Below are positions 1 through 7,734 of a stretch of 15,136 nucleotides of DNA, piece after piece. The stretch spans positions 1-15,136 of the forward strand of contig CADCOL010000233.1 of NCBI GenBank assembly GCA_902803015.1, given 5' to 3'. How positions within the stretch are numbered: the stretch's first letter is position 1; each line of letters begins with the position of its first letter. Origin of the DNA: an uncultured Lachnospiraceae bacterium. GTDB taxonomy: Bacteria; Bacillota; Clostridia; Lachnospirales; Lachnospiraceae. The position numbers and the translations under genes are program-made. The notes beneath the pieces are model-generated. The model was not told the DNA's origin. It did no database searches and was given only the letters and a program-made list of their open reading frames with translations.

Positions 1-804
1 CTCGGTATGGTAAGGCTTTCTTTGTACAAGTATCTGCCGATTTCCCTAAAGGACTTCTTTAAGGTAAGCGGTTCGGAAGAGATTAACCAGTATTCAAAAA
101 AAATCTACGACGGACAGGATGTGGCGGATTCCGACAGCTTTTCCGGAATGCTTTATACGGCAAAAGAACGCGGCATCTGCATGTACAATTTTGATTATTA
201 CAGCGGTTTGAAGGAAGGTCTTAAAGTCGAAGAGGGGACAAAACGCATCGTTTTTGAGCATATGTTCGGTATGCATAAGCCTTATTACGGTTTATACGGT
301 AAAGAAGAAGTTTCAAACGATGAAGAACAGGAAGTATGCGTAGAGATTATCAACGAATACACAAGGCAGTTAAAGGAACTCGGCCTTTATGACGATACCT
401 GTATTATTATAACTGCGGATCACGGATTTCCTAAGATTGGGGAAAGCGATCCGGTAATGCTGGTTAAGCTCCCGAATTATCATGGCGAAAAGATGACCGT
501 CAATACAGCTCCCGGTGTTCTTCAGTCGGATCTTTTGCCCACGATTCTGGATATTATCGGCAGAGATCCTCAAATGATTCAAAACGGTATCTCTCTTCTT
601 AAACTCTCCGAAAATGAGCAAAGAGAGAGAAGATTAAACTACATTACCTACGATAATTCGCTTCCGCCTGTTCCAAAATGCGAGGGAATCGGATTTTCCT
701 ACGTGAACTGTTACGAGGAGTACCGTTTTACCGGCAGAAGCGAAGAAATTGATTTGCAGAAGGATAAAGTGGGTACAAAACCCATATTTGATTACTGGTG
801 GTAA
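1..804 (+). CDS. LtaS/GacH-like phosphoglycerol transferase or sulfatase-fold enzyme, C-terminal part
   Basis: This is the 3' end of a gene that begins left of the window; the frame is open from base 1. The Met codon at 7 is internal, because the complete paralogue at 806-2965 aligns from its residue 456 onward (shared LSLYKY, then GSEEIN). About 455 residues are therefore probably missing. Counting from the codon at 7, the visible part carries a metal-site TADHG motif at 136-140 (Asp138, His139) and a FEHMFGMHKP segment at 83-92 with candidate metal-binding histidines. Both are typical of the alkaline phosphatase/sulfatase/LtaS superfamily. In LtaS and GacH this fold lies outside the membrane and transfers glycerol phosphate from phosphatidylglycerol. 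The nucleophile region and membrane segments lie outside the window, so sulfatase or phosphatase activity cannot be excluded. The protein ends in Tyr-Trp-Trp, like its neighbour. The stop lies one base before the next start. Confidence 0.85.
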   Translation, partial: LGMVRLSLYKYLPISLKDFFKVSGSEEINQYSKKIYDGQDVADSDSFSGMLYTAKERGICMYNFDYYSGLKEGLKVEEGTKRIVFEHMFGMHKPYYGLYGKEEVSNDEEQEVCVEIINEYTRQLKELGLYDDTCIIITADHGFPKIGESDPVMLVKLPNYHGEKMTVNTAPGVLQSDLLPTILDIIGRDPQMIQNGISLLKLSENEQRERRLNYITYDNSLPPVPKCEGIGFSYVNCYEEYRFTGRSEEIDLQKDKVGTKPIFDYWW

Positions 805-805
805 A

Positions 806-2965
806 ATGATTGTTTACATGTTAATCAGCCTGTTGCCGATTGCAATATGTGCCGGATTTACAATGATATACCGAAAAAAGGATGCATTGGCGGGAAGGAA
901 AAAAACTTTGACCCGTTTCTTTGTGTATCTTTTCGCCGTAACCGCATTGCTTTGCGGAATCATTTTCGAACTGACCAGTTTCTATCCGATTGAGTTAAAG
1001 TATGATTTTCTGCGGGTATTTCTGATTCTGTCCGTTCTGTTTCTTGTGTTGGAAAGCGCATCGTTTGTTGCATTCTGCGTTTCCTTTAGGGCGGACAAAA
1101 AATCATCGGAATTTGCATTGCTGTGGACGAAACTGACAGGCGGGAAAGCATCGAAGGAAGATGCGAAAGCACAGGACCAAAAAGAGACCGGGAAGGAAGA
1201 ACTTCCTTTCAAAAAACGTTTGGCATTTGCGGCAATTCCGATATTTGGAATGCTTTACATGGTCACATTTTTCGGTATTACGGAAACATTCTTTGCAAAC
1301 CGCGGAGAGTGGGTGTTTACGTTTAAGGACATCGTTTTTCCCGGACTGCTTATATTTTTCGGAACAGGAATTCTTTTCAGCGTCATTGCCGCTGCTTTAA
1401 AAGGCGGAGTATATGAGAGGGCGGTTATTGTAATCGGCTCGGCATTTGCAGGCCTGTACATCCAGAACGCATTCTTAAACACGGTAAAATTCATCAACGG
1501 CGAAAAAACGATTACGCCGGTCGGAATCCTGATTCTGAACATTGCAATCTGGGGAATTCTTTTATGTGTTCCGTTGATTCTGTATTCCAAATTCAAGAAA
1601 AAAACGACGGTATTCTATGCTGCACTGGCGGTATCCGCAATTCTTTTCGGTATTCAGATTGCTCCGTTGCCGTTTCTTTTTAAACCCGATCCAAACGCGG
1701 AAACGCAGGAAGCAAACGGCGTGAAAAAGGAACTGCGTTTGTCCGGTGAGGAACAGTTTGTGCTGTCCGATGAAGAGAATGTAATCGTTCTGATTATGGA
1801 TGCATTTTGGAACGGTTATATGGACGAGTATCTGGAGAATCATCCGGAAGCCTATGAAAAGCTTGCCGATTTTACATACTATGACAATATGAGCACGATG
1901 GCGATGAATACATCCACATCCATGCCGTATCTGCTGACCGCAAGCGATATTGATTTTTCGGTGGATTTGCGCGAATCCAATCGTCAGGCATGGACGGGAG
2001 AGAATGCAACGGCTTTCTACGATACCATGCATGAAAAGGGATATACGATTAATCTGTACACGGACGGCGATAATTACTGCGGTGATGCCGATAACATGGT
2101 CGGAAAAATCGATAACGTGCAGGAAACGGAATTCACGGTTCAGACGAATTCATTTAAAACTTACGCAAAAATGCTGAAGCTGTCCCTTTACAAGTATGTT
2201 CCGTTTGCGTTTAAGGAATTCGTGACGGTTGCGGGCTCCGAGGAAATCAATAACTGTTCCGAGTTTTATTATAACGGTGTAAAGGAAGAGAATTCCGATG
2301 ACTGGACGGAGGTAACCAAAACCGCATATGCATTCGGGATTGCATCAACCAATTTCGATTACCAAAGGGAAATGAATGAGAGACTCGAATATACAAGCGG
2401 CAAGAGAGCGGTTTTTGCGCATATTATGGGCATGCACGGACCGCACTACGGAAGTTCTGTCGATGAAGAAGTAACGCAACAGCAGGAAGAAGAAATCTGC
2501 ATGAATCTTTTGTATTCCTGTATTGAGAAGTTAAAAGAACAGGGCGTGTATGAGAATACAAGCATTATCGTAACGGCGGACCACGGCTATTTTGATCTTT
2601 ACAAATCGGCACCGATGATGCTCGTGAAAGGTATGGGAAGCACGGGAGAGGAACTTGCAATCAGCAGCGCACCGGGTGTGGTGCAGACGGATTTGCTTCC
2701 TACCATTCTGGATTTAGTCGGAGAGAATCCGGAAATGATTTCCGGCGGCAAATCGATTCTGCGCCTGGAAGACGGAGAGCAAAGGCTTCGTATTACGAGA
2801 CAGATGAACAATCTTCCCGAATTTCCGCCCGCTCACAAATGCGACGGAGTCGGATTCTCCATTTATAATTGTTTCGAAGAGTATCAGTATTACGGAAGAA
2901 CATCGGATATAGACGTAAATAAGGATTTGAAAAACCGGGGACCCATTGTAAGTTACTGGTGGTAA
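806..2965 (+). CDS. Polytopic LtaS/GacH-like phosphoglycerol transferase family protein
   Basis: A complete 719-residue protein. Residues 1-290 hold about eight hydrophobic segments (roughly 3-21, 38-56, 69-94, 138-160, 175-198, 206-224, 236-260, 267-287), with a Lys/Glu-rich loop at 112-137. Residues 325-719 form an alkaline-phosphatase-superfamily domain: a first metal ligand in LIMDAF (Asp332), a likely threonine nucleophile in NTSTSMP (Thr369 or Thr371), histidines in HIMGMHGPH (539-547) and TADHG (590-594). A threonine rather than the sulfatase Cys/Ser-x-Pro-x-Arg motif points to LtaS/GacH/EptA-type phospho-substituent transfer from a phospholipid, at the outer membrane face. The ATG at 806 is chosen over one at 749 because 749 would add a basic stretch ahead of the first membrane helix and overlap the previous gene by 56 bases. 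The start is one base after the previous stop, so translation is probably coupled. It is a paralogue of the preceding gene. The donor and acceptor are inferred only. Confidence 0.85.
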   Translation: MIVYMLISLLPIAICAGFTMIYRKKDALAGRKKTLTRFFVYLFAVTALLCGIIFELTSFYPIELKYDFLRVFLILSVLFLVLESASFVAFCVSFRADKKSSEFALLWTKLTGGKASKEDAKAQDQKETGKEELPFKKRLAFAAIPIFGMLYMVTFFGITETFFANRGEWVFTFKDIVFPGLLIFFGTGILFSVIAAALKGGVYERAVIVIGSAFAGLYIQNAFLNTVKFINGEKTITPVGILILNIAIWGILLCVPLILYSKFKKKTTVFYAALAVSAILFGIQIAPLPFLFKPDPNAETQEANGVKKELRLSGEEQFVLSDEENVIVLIMDAFWNGYMDEYLENHPEAYEKLADFTYYDNMSTMAMNTSTSMPYLLTASDIDFSVDLRESNRQAWTGENATAFYDTMHEKGYTINLYTDGDNYCGDADNMVGKIDNVQETEFTVQTNSFKTYAKMLKLSLYKYVPFAFKEFVTVAGSEEINNCSEFYYNGVKEENSDDWTEVTKTAYAFGIASTNFDYQREMNERLEYTSGKRAVFAHIMGMHGPHYGSSVDEEVTQQQEEEICMNLLYSCIEKLKEQGVYENTSIIVTADHGYFDLYKSAPMMLVKGMGSTGEELAISSAPGVVQTDLLPTILDLVGENPEMISGGKSILRLEDGEQRLRITRQMNNLPEFPPAHKCDGVGFSIYNCFEEYQYYGRTSDIDVNKDLKNRGPIVSYWW

Positions 2966-2975
2966 GGAGAGCATA

Positions 2976-4895
2976 ATGCAAACACTGATTAAACCTTTAA
3001 TATGGCTGATGGAGCTTTGCTATACCATATGCAAAAACTATGGCTGGGCAATTATACTGTTTACTTTATTCAGCAAAATCATTCTTTTGCCGGTTTCCAT
3101 ATGGGTGCAGAAGAATTCCATCAAAATGGTTCAGATGCAGCCGGATCTGAATTTTGCGAAAGCAAAGTTTTTCGGTGACAAAGAGCAGATTGCGGAAGAG
3201 CATTCCAAGATTTACAAGAAGTATAAATACAGTCCTTTTGTAACTCTGATTCCGACGCTGATCCAACTGCTTCTTCTGATGGGCGTGATTGAGGTCATCA
3301 AGTACGGGATTAACAGCGGCATGTATGATATGAACTTCCTGGGATTCTCTTTGGAAGTGATTCCGACAAAGGTCTGGGGACTTTATATCCTGTCTCCGAT
3401 TATTGCGGCTCTGTCCGCGCTTTTGATGTGCATCTGCCAGAATAAGAGCAATGTTATCCAGGCAGAGCAGAATTTCTGGAGTCAGGCCATTACGCTTGGT
3501 ATTTCCGTCGGTTTGTCCCTGTATCTCGGTTTCTTTGTATCCGTCGGAGTTGCGATTTACTGGATTGCAAGCAATCTTATGTCCACGGCGCAGCTGTATA
3601 TCCTGAATTTCTTCATTAATCCGAAGAAGTATGTGGATTATGAACGATTGGAAGAGAGCAAGGCGGCCTTAAAAGAGCTGGAAGGTCTTGGAGCGGATAA
3701 GAAGAAGGATCCGAAGGCAAAAGAGAATGCAAAGAGAGAAAAGCAGGACTACAAGCGCTTTTTCTCCGTGGTAAACAAGCATCTTGTATTTTATTCCGAA
3801 AGCAACGGATTCTATAAATACTATGCCGGATTAATCGATTATCTGATGGAGAAAACGAACATCACGATTCACTATATTACAAACGATCCGGACGACAACA
3901 TTTTTAAAATGGCGGAGGAGAACCCCAGAATCCGTGCCTATTATATCGGCGAGAAGAGACTCATTACCCTGATGATGAAAATGGATGCGGATATCGTGGT
4001 TATGACGGTGCCGGATCTGGAAAACTTCCACATCAAGAGAAGTTATGTCCGCAAGGATATTGAGTATCTGTATGTACAGCACGGAATGGGAAGTGTAAAT
4101 CTGACCTACCGTAAGGGAGCGTTGGACCATTACGACTCCATCCTTTGCCCGAACCGTGCGCAGAAGGAAGAAATCCTTGCGCAGGAAAAACTCTATGGAT
4201 TAAAGCCGAAGAAGATTATCGAGTGCGGCTATTTTATCCTCGATGACATGATTGCCGCATATGAAAAAATGGATAAGACCCCGAATCCGGACGGAAAGAA
4301 GAATATTCTGATTGCTCCGTCCTGGCAGGAAGGCAATATCGTGGACAGCTGTCTGGAAGAGCTTTTGAACCAGCTGAAGGGAACGGGAAATCACATCATT
4401 GTAAGACCGCACCCGCAGCATGTGCGCCATAAGAGGGAGAAGCTTGAGAAACTGAAAGAGCAGTTTGCAGGGGAAAAGGATATCGAAGTGCAGCTGGACT
4501 TCTCCGCAACGGATACCGTATGGAAAGCGGATGTTCTGATCACGGACTGGTCGGATATTTCGATGGAATATTCGTTCTGTACGCATAAACCGGTACTTTT
4601 CATCAACACGCCGATGAAGATTATGAACCCCGAATATCAGAAGATCGACGTGACTCCGATTAATGTTGAAATCCGCAGTATTGTCGGTGAAAACGTGGAT
4701 GTTGACCAACTTGACAAAGTACCCGAAATCATCAATAATTTATTGGGTAATCGGGAGTACTACGAGAAGAAAATTGCCGATTATGCCGAGAGTCAGGTAT
4801 ATAACATCGGAAACTCTGCCGCAGTCGGCGGAAAGTATGTTGTAGAAAGACTCATGGAGATTAAAAAAGAAAGGAATTCCAATAATGCAAGCTAA
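2976..4895 (+). CDS. YidC/Oxa1-like membrane core fused to CDP-glycerol glycerophosphotransferase domain
   Basis: A 639-residue two-domain protein. Residues 1-215 match the YidC/Oxa1 insertase core: an amphipathic start, TM1 about 23-43 with Lys34 where YidC usually has the groove arginine, a charged cytoplasmic hairpin 44-85 (QMQPDL, then IYKKYKYSP), TM2 86-106, an NFLGFSL loop, TM3 133-153, and TM4/TM5 within 168-208 ending AIYWIASNLMS. Residues 220-260 are a Lys/Glu-rich linker. Residues 261-639 match the TagB/TagF (Glyphos_transf) family: YSESNG at 273-278, QHGMGS at 368-373, RPHP at 477-480, and LITDWSDIS then HKPVLF near 521-542. That family transfers glycerol phosphate from CDP-glycerol in teichoic acid synthesis. 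No lipobox or cleavable signal is seen. The reading frame is continuous and the linker contains no in-frame Met, so the fusion looks genuine. A clear AAGGAGA site (2964-2970) lies just upstream. Whether the YidC part inserts proteins or only anchors the enzyme is unknown. Confidence 0.88.
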   Translation: MQTLIKPLIWLMELCYTICKNYGWAIILFTLFSKIILLPVSIWVQKNSIKMVQMQPDLNFAKAKFFGDKEQIAEEHSKIYKKYKYSPFVTLIPTLIQLLLLMGVIEVIKYGINSGMYDMNFLGFSLEVIPTKVWGLYILSPIIAALSALLMCICQNKSNVIQAEQNFWSQAITLGISVGLSLYLGFFVSVGVAIYWIASNLMSTAQLYILNFFINPKKYVDYERLEESKAALKELEGLGADKKKDPKAKENAKREKQDYKRFFSVVNKHLVFYSESNGFYKYYAGLIDYLMEKTNITIHYITNDPDDNIFKMAEENPRIRAYYIGEKRLITLMMKMDADIVVMTVPDLENFHIKRSYVRKDIEYLYVQHGMGSVNLTYRKGALDHYDSILCPNRAQKEEILAQEKLYGLKPKKIIECGYFILDDMIAAYEKMDKTPNPDGKKNILIAPSWQEGNIVDSCLEELLNQLKGTGNHIIVRPHPQHVRHKREKLEKLKEQFAGEKDIEVQLDFSATDTVWKADVLITDWSDISMEYSFCTHKPVLFINTPMKIMNPEYQKIDVTPINVEIRSIVGENVDVDQLDKVPEIINNLLGNREYYEKKIADYAESQVYNIGNSAAVGGKYVVERLMEIKKERNSNNAS

Positions 4896-5082
4896 TTTAC
4901 TGTACATCGATCCGTCCGTAACCACGTATTTGATTCAGGCAATTGCAGGTGTGGCCATTGCAGTCGGCGCAGGTCTTGCGATTTATTTCCGCAAGGCGAA
5001 GAAAAAAATGAACGAAAAGCTCGGAATCGACGAAAACAAGAATAAAGAGGTTGAATCCGACGATATCGAGTTTAAAGAATAA
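4885..5082 (+). CDS. Small single-pass membrane protein (65 aa), function unknown
   Basis: A 65-residue protein with a short N-terminus containing YIDPS (residues 7-11), one hydrophobic helix at about 14-35 rich in Ala, Gly, Val and Ile, a basic RKAKKKM stretch at 36-42 that fits a cytoplasmic boundary, and an acidic polar tail. The positive-inside rule places the N-terminus outside and the charged tail inside. The start overlaps the end of the fusion gene by 11 bases and is preceded by an A/G-rich AAAGG site (4870-4874). The next gene begins 6 bases after its stop. This tight embedding and the coherent membrane design support a real gene. I do not recognise a characterised family. An accessory or adaptor subunit for the flanking membrane transferases is possible, but that is inferred from position only. 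Confidence 0.78.
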   Translation: MQANLLYIDPSVTTYLIQAIAGVAIAVGAGLAIYFRKAKKKMNEKLGIDENKNKEVESDDIEFKE

Positions 5083-5088
5083 TCGGAT

Positions 5089-7734
5089 ATGATTGAGAAA
5101 CAGGTTAATCGAATTAAACCGAAATACTATTGGGCTTTAGCCTATTTCCTCGGAAGCATAGCTATGTTTGCTATGCTTTCTTATTCCGGACGTCTGGGCG
5201 GAAAGTATGAGATGCTTTCGGGCGATGGTTTTAAACTGGTTGCCAATCTTCGTATGTTTGCAAGAAGCATTTGGAGAGGAGAGAGCATCTGGTATTCCTT
5301 TGCAACAAGTTTGGGGATGAATACGGGACTGTTAATTGCTTATGATTACATGAGCCCGTTTAATATTTTCTATATCCTGTTTCCGAACGGCAATCCGAAC
5401 GTGTTGACCGCCATAGTCTTTATTCTGAAATCCGGTGCGGCAGCAGCAACATTTCAGTTATTTTCCAAAAAAGTCTTAAAGCAGGAAAGCATTTTTTCCG
5501 TATTGTTCGGTATTTTTTATTCCATGTGCGGATTTTCCCTGCTTCACAGTTTATCCAACAATATGTGGGGAGATGCAATCTACATCCTGCCGTTGGTCGG
5601 AATCGGAGTGTATCTTGCAGTATATGAAAACAAATATCTGCTTCTGACGGTTTCCTACGCGTTGGCATTCATTACCCAGTTTTATCTGGGCTACATGATT
5701 GGCGTCATCAGCTTTTTGTTTTTCTTTTTGGTTCTGTTTGTCGGCGCAAACGAACTGAAGGGAAAGGAGAAAGTGCTTCGCATTCTGAAATATTTCCTTG
5801 CGACACTCACTGCCATACTGGTATCGGCCGTTATCTGGCTTCCTGCGGCATATTGTCTTCTTCATTTTTCCGGAGATGACGCAACACAGTTTCAAAGGAT
5901 TGGGACAACCGTTTTGGATCTTTTCTATTGCATGCTTTGGGGCAGAAAGGGTGATTCCTATTCGGGTCTTCCTTATGCGTATTCCGGCGTGGCCACCGCA
6001 ATGATTCTGCCGTTTTTCTTCTTTGTGAAAAAGATTCCCGCAAGAACAAAGTGGATTGCGGGTGCAATGCTCGGCTTTTGCATGCTTTGCTTCTTTGTCA
6101 TGCCGTTCTACAGTCTGATTCACGCATTTGATGCGCCGGACGGTTTCAACTACCGTTTTCTGTTTGCGTTCAGCATGATTCTTTGCAGCATTGCCTGCCT
6201 GACATTGAAAGAGAATCCGAAAATTTCTCTGAAATGGATTATTCCTTGGTGCGCGCTTCTTTTGGTTTCAAGAATCATAATGATTGCAATTCGTAAAGGA
6301 GATGCAGATACATGGAAGTACGCATTCTTTATGCTGGGCATGAATATTGTATTTATGGGACTCTGGGTCTTGCTTGACCGAATGGGCAGAGTGGAGAAGA
6401 GCCGTTCCGCAGCCGTTGCGCTGGCATTGGTTCTGGCAATAGCGGAAACCGCGTCGGCAGGTTTCTTTATGTATAAAGACATGGATATGACCACCGAGAA
6501 TTCGTATGAGAGGTGGGATGCGTACATGCGTCAGGTTCAGGCGGATGTAAAATCGGACACGGATTCTTCATTCTACCGTATTGTTTTTCAAAACGATTAT
6601 CATGATAACTCCGATGCGTTCTGGGGATTTAACGGTATTACCGATTTCGGAAGTGCGGAGCATCCGGCACTTCGTCATATGCTTCATCGTATGGGATTCT
6701 TTACTTCACCCCGTATGATGCATGCTACCGGTATCACACCGGTAACGGGAATGCTTCTCGGAATCAAAACACTTTACATCGGCGACGACCCGTATCGGAT
6801 TGTGGGAGAGAGCGCACCGTTAATCAAAGAGGACAACCCGTATCGTCTGTCTCTGGGATTCATGGTAAAAGATGAACTGGCAGACACGGAATTCACCGGG
6901 GCAAACGGATTCGAGACCTTGAATGAAATAATGCATGTCTGTGCCGGAACGGATGATGTTTTTGTGCCGGTTTCGAAAGACCGTATTCGTTTTATCGAAG
7001 AAGGTATCGTAATTGAGGAAAGAGAAATTGCGGATGAAGACGGGAACAGAGTAATTCTGTCGCTTGAAGGAGAGGCACCGGAAGATATGGCGCCCGGGGT
7101 CCGTATTATTGTTTCGCCGAACGGGGAATATCCCGCATATATCCAAACCGAGTTTTCCAATGCGGGAAACTTTGAAAACATGCTCTATATGCGCGGAATG
7201 GATAACCTTGTCAATATCGAATCGGATTCCTGCGATCAGGGAATTCAGGGAGCACCCCTCGTAAAAATGAAAACAAATGCGGACGGGGACTATGCGGTTC
7301 GAATCGAATGCTATGACGAGGCTTCCTGCCCGGCAGGTTTTAATGCCCTGAACGTATATGATTTCCATGAAGAAAATCTGCAGGCAGCTTATGAGGTTCT
7401 TTCCAAAGAACAGCTTCAGGTTGAAGAGTGGAAGAACGGATATGTAAAGGGGCGTATTTCGGTAAGCAGCGATAACAGGCTTTTGTATACATCCATTCCT
7501 TACATTGACGGATGGAAGATTACCATAAACGGGGAAGAGGTACAGCCGGTTGCGCTGATGAACGGTGCATTCATGGGAATTCGTCTTCCGGATAGCGGAG
7601 AATATGAAATTGAGATGAAGTATTCCTGCCCGTGGCTTAAGGAAGGAATTATTGCCGGTGTCATCGGGGTTCTTTTGCTGGCAGGCATTATGATTTGGGA
7701 GAGCAGGGGCAAAAAAGAACGGGATCATGCGTGA
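5089..7734 (+). CDS. YfhO family membrane protein, putative GT-C glycosyltransferase (copy 1 of 3)
   Basis: An 881-residue protein. Residues 1-463 carry about 13 membrane segments (first about 13-31, last of the block 441-460). An outside domain spans about 464-850, and a final helix at 853-870 is followed by a basic tail. YfhO-family signs are the early loop acid in LSGDGF (Asp46), the HAFDAPDGFNYRF segment at 345-357, and a C-terminal beta-rich module with SIPYIDGWKITINGEE followed by an LPDSGEYEIE stretch. YfhO of Bacillus and Staphylococcus is needed for lipoteichoic acid glycosylation and is thought to move a lipid-linked sugar at the outer membrane face; the same role here is inferred. 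The start follows the small-protein stop by 6 bases with only a weak GGAT ahead, so translation is probably coupled. This copy is the most diverged of the three: it has NNMWGDAIYILP where the others have NFMWLDG-YMLP. Confidence 0.85.
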   Translation: MIEKQVNRIKPKYYWALAYFLGSIAMFAMLSYSGRLGGKYEMLSGDGFKLVANLRMFARSIWRGESIWYSFATSLGMNTGLLIAYDYMSPFNIFYILFPNGNPNVLTAIVFILKSGAAAATFQLFSKKVLKQESIFSVLFGIFYSMCGFSLLHSLSNNMWGDAIYILPLVGIGVYLAVYENKYLLLTVSYALAFITQFYLGYMIGVISFLFFFLVLFVGANELKGKEKVLRILKYFLATLTAILVSAVIWLPAAYCLLHFSGDDATQFQRIGTTVLDLFYCMLWGRKGDSYSGLPYAYSGVATAMILPFFFFVKKIPARTKWIAGAMLGFCMLCFFVMPFYSLIHAFDAPDGFNYRFLFAFSMILCSIACLTLKENPKISLKWIIPWCALLLVSRIIMIAIRKGDADTWKYAFFMLGMNIVFMGLWVLLDRMGRVEKSRSAAVALALVLAIAETASAGFFMYKDMDMTTENSYERWDAYMRQVQADVKSDTDSSFYRIVFQNDYHDNSDAFWGFNGITDFGSAEHPALRHMLHRMGFFTSPRMMHATGITPVTGMLLGIKTLYIGDDPYRIVGESAPLIKEDNPYRLSLGFMVKDELADTEFTGANGFETLNEIMHVCAGTDDVFVPVSKDRIRFIEEGIVIEEREIADEDGNRVILSLEGEAPEDMAPGVRIIVSPNGEYPAYIQTEFSNAGNFENMLYMRGMDNLVNIESDSCDQGIQGAPLVKMKTNADGDYAVRIECYDEASCPAGFNALNVYDFHEENLQAAYEVLSKEQLQVEEWKNGYVKGRISVSSDNRLLYTSIPYIDGWKITINGEEVQPVALMNGAFMGIRLPDSGEYEIEMKYSCPWLKEGIIAGVIGVLLLAGIMIWESRGKKERDHA

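Noticed and set aside
749..805. Upstream in-frame ATG at 749 for the second transferase gene
   Set aside because: It would overlap the previous gene by 56 bases and put a basic, non-hydrophobic stretch before the first membrane helix. The ATG at 806 sits directly after the previous stop and starts with a normal membrane segment.
1562..2032. Minus-strand open frame of 156 residues
   Set aside because: It is fully covered by the well-supported LtaS/GacH-like gene on the plus strand and carries no recognisable motif.
3640..3770. Possible frameshift or separate gene start between the YidC and transferase domains
   Set aside because: The frame is continuous, the linker has no in-frame Met codon, and the first in-frame Met inside the transferase part (residue 291) would remove its start. 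The fusion is taken as real.
6820..7728. Minus-strand open frame of 302 residues
   Set aside because: It lies wholly inside the first YfhO gene, shows no recognisable domain, and its composition (many His, Arg, Cys and Phe) is that of an antisense shadow.
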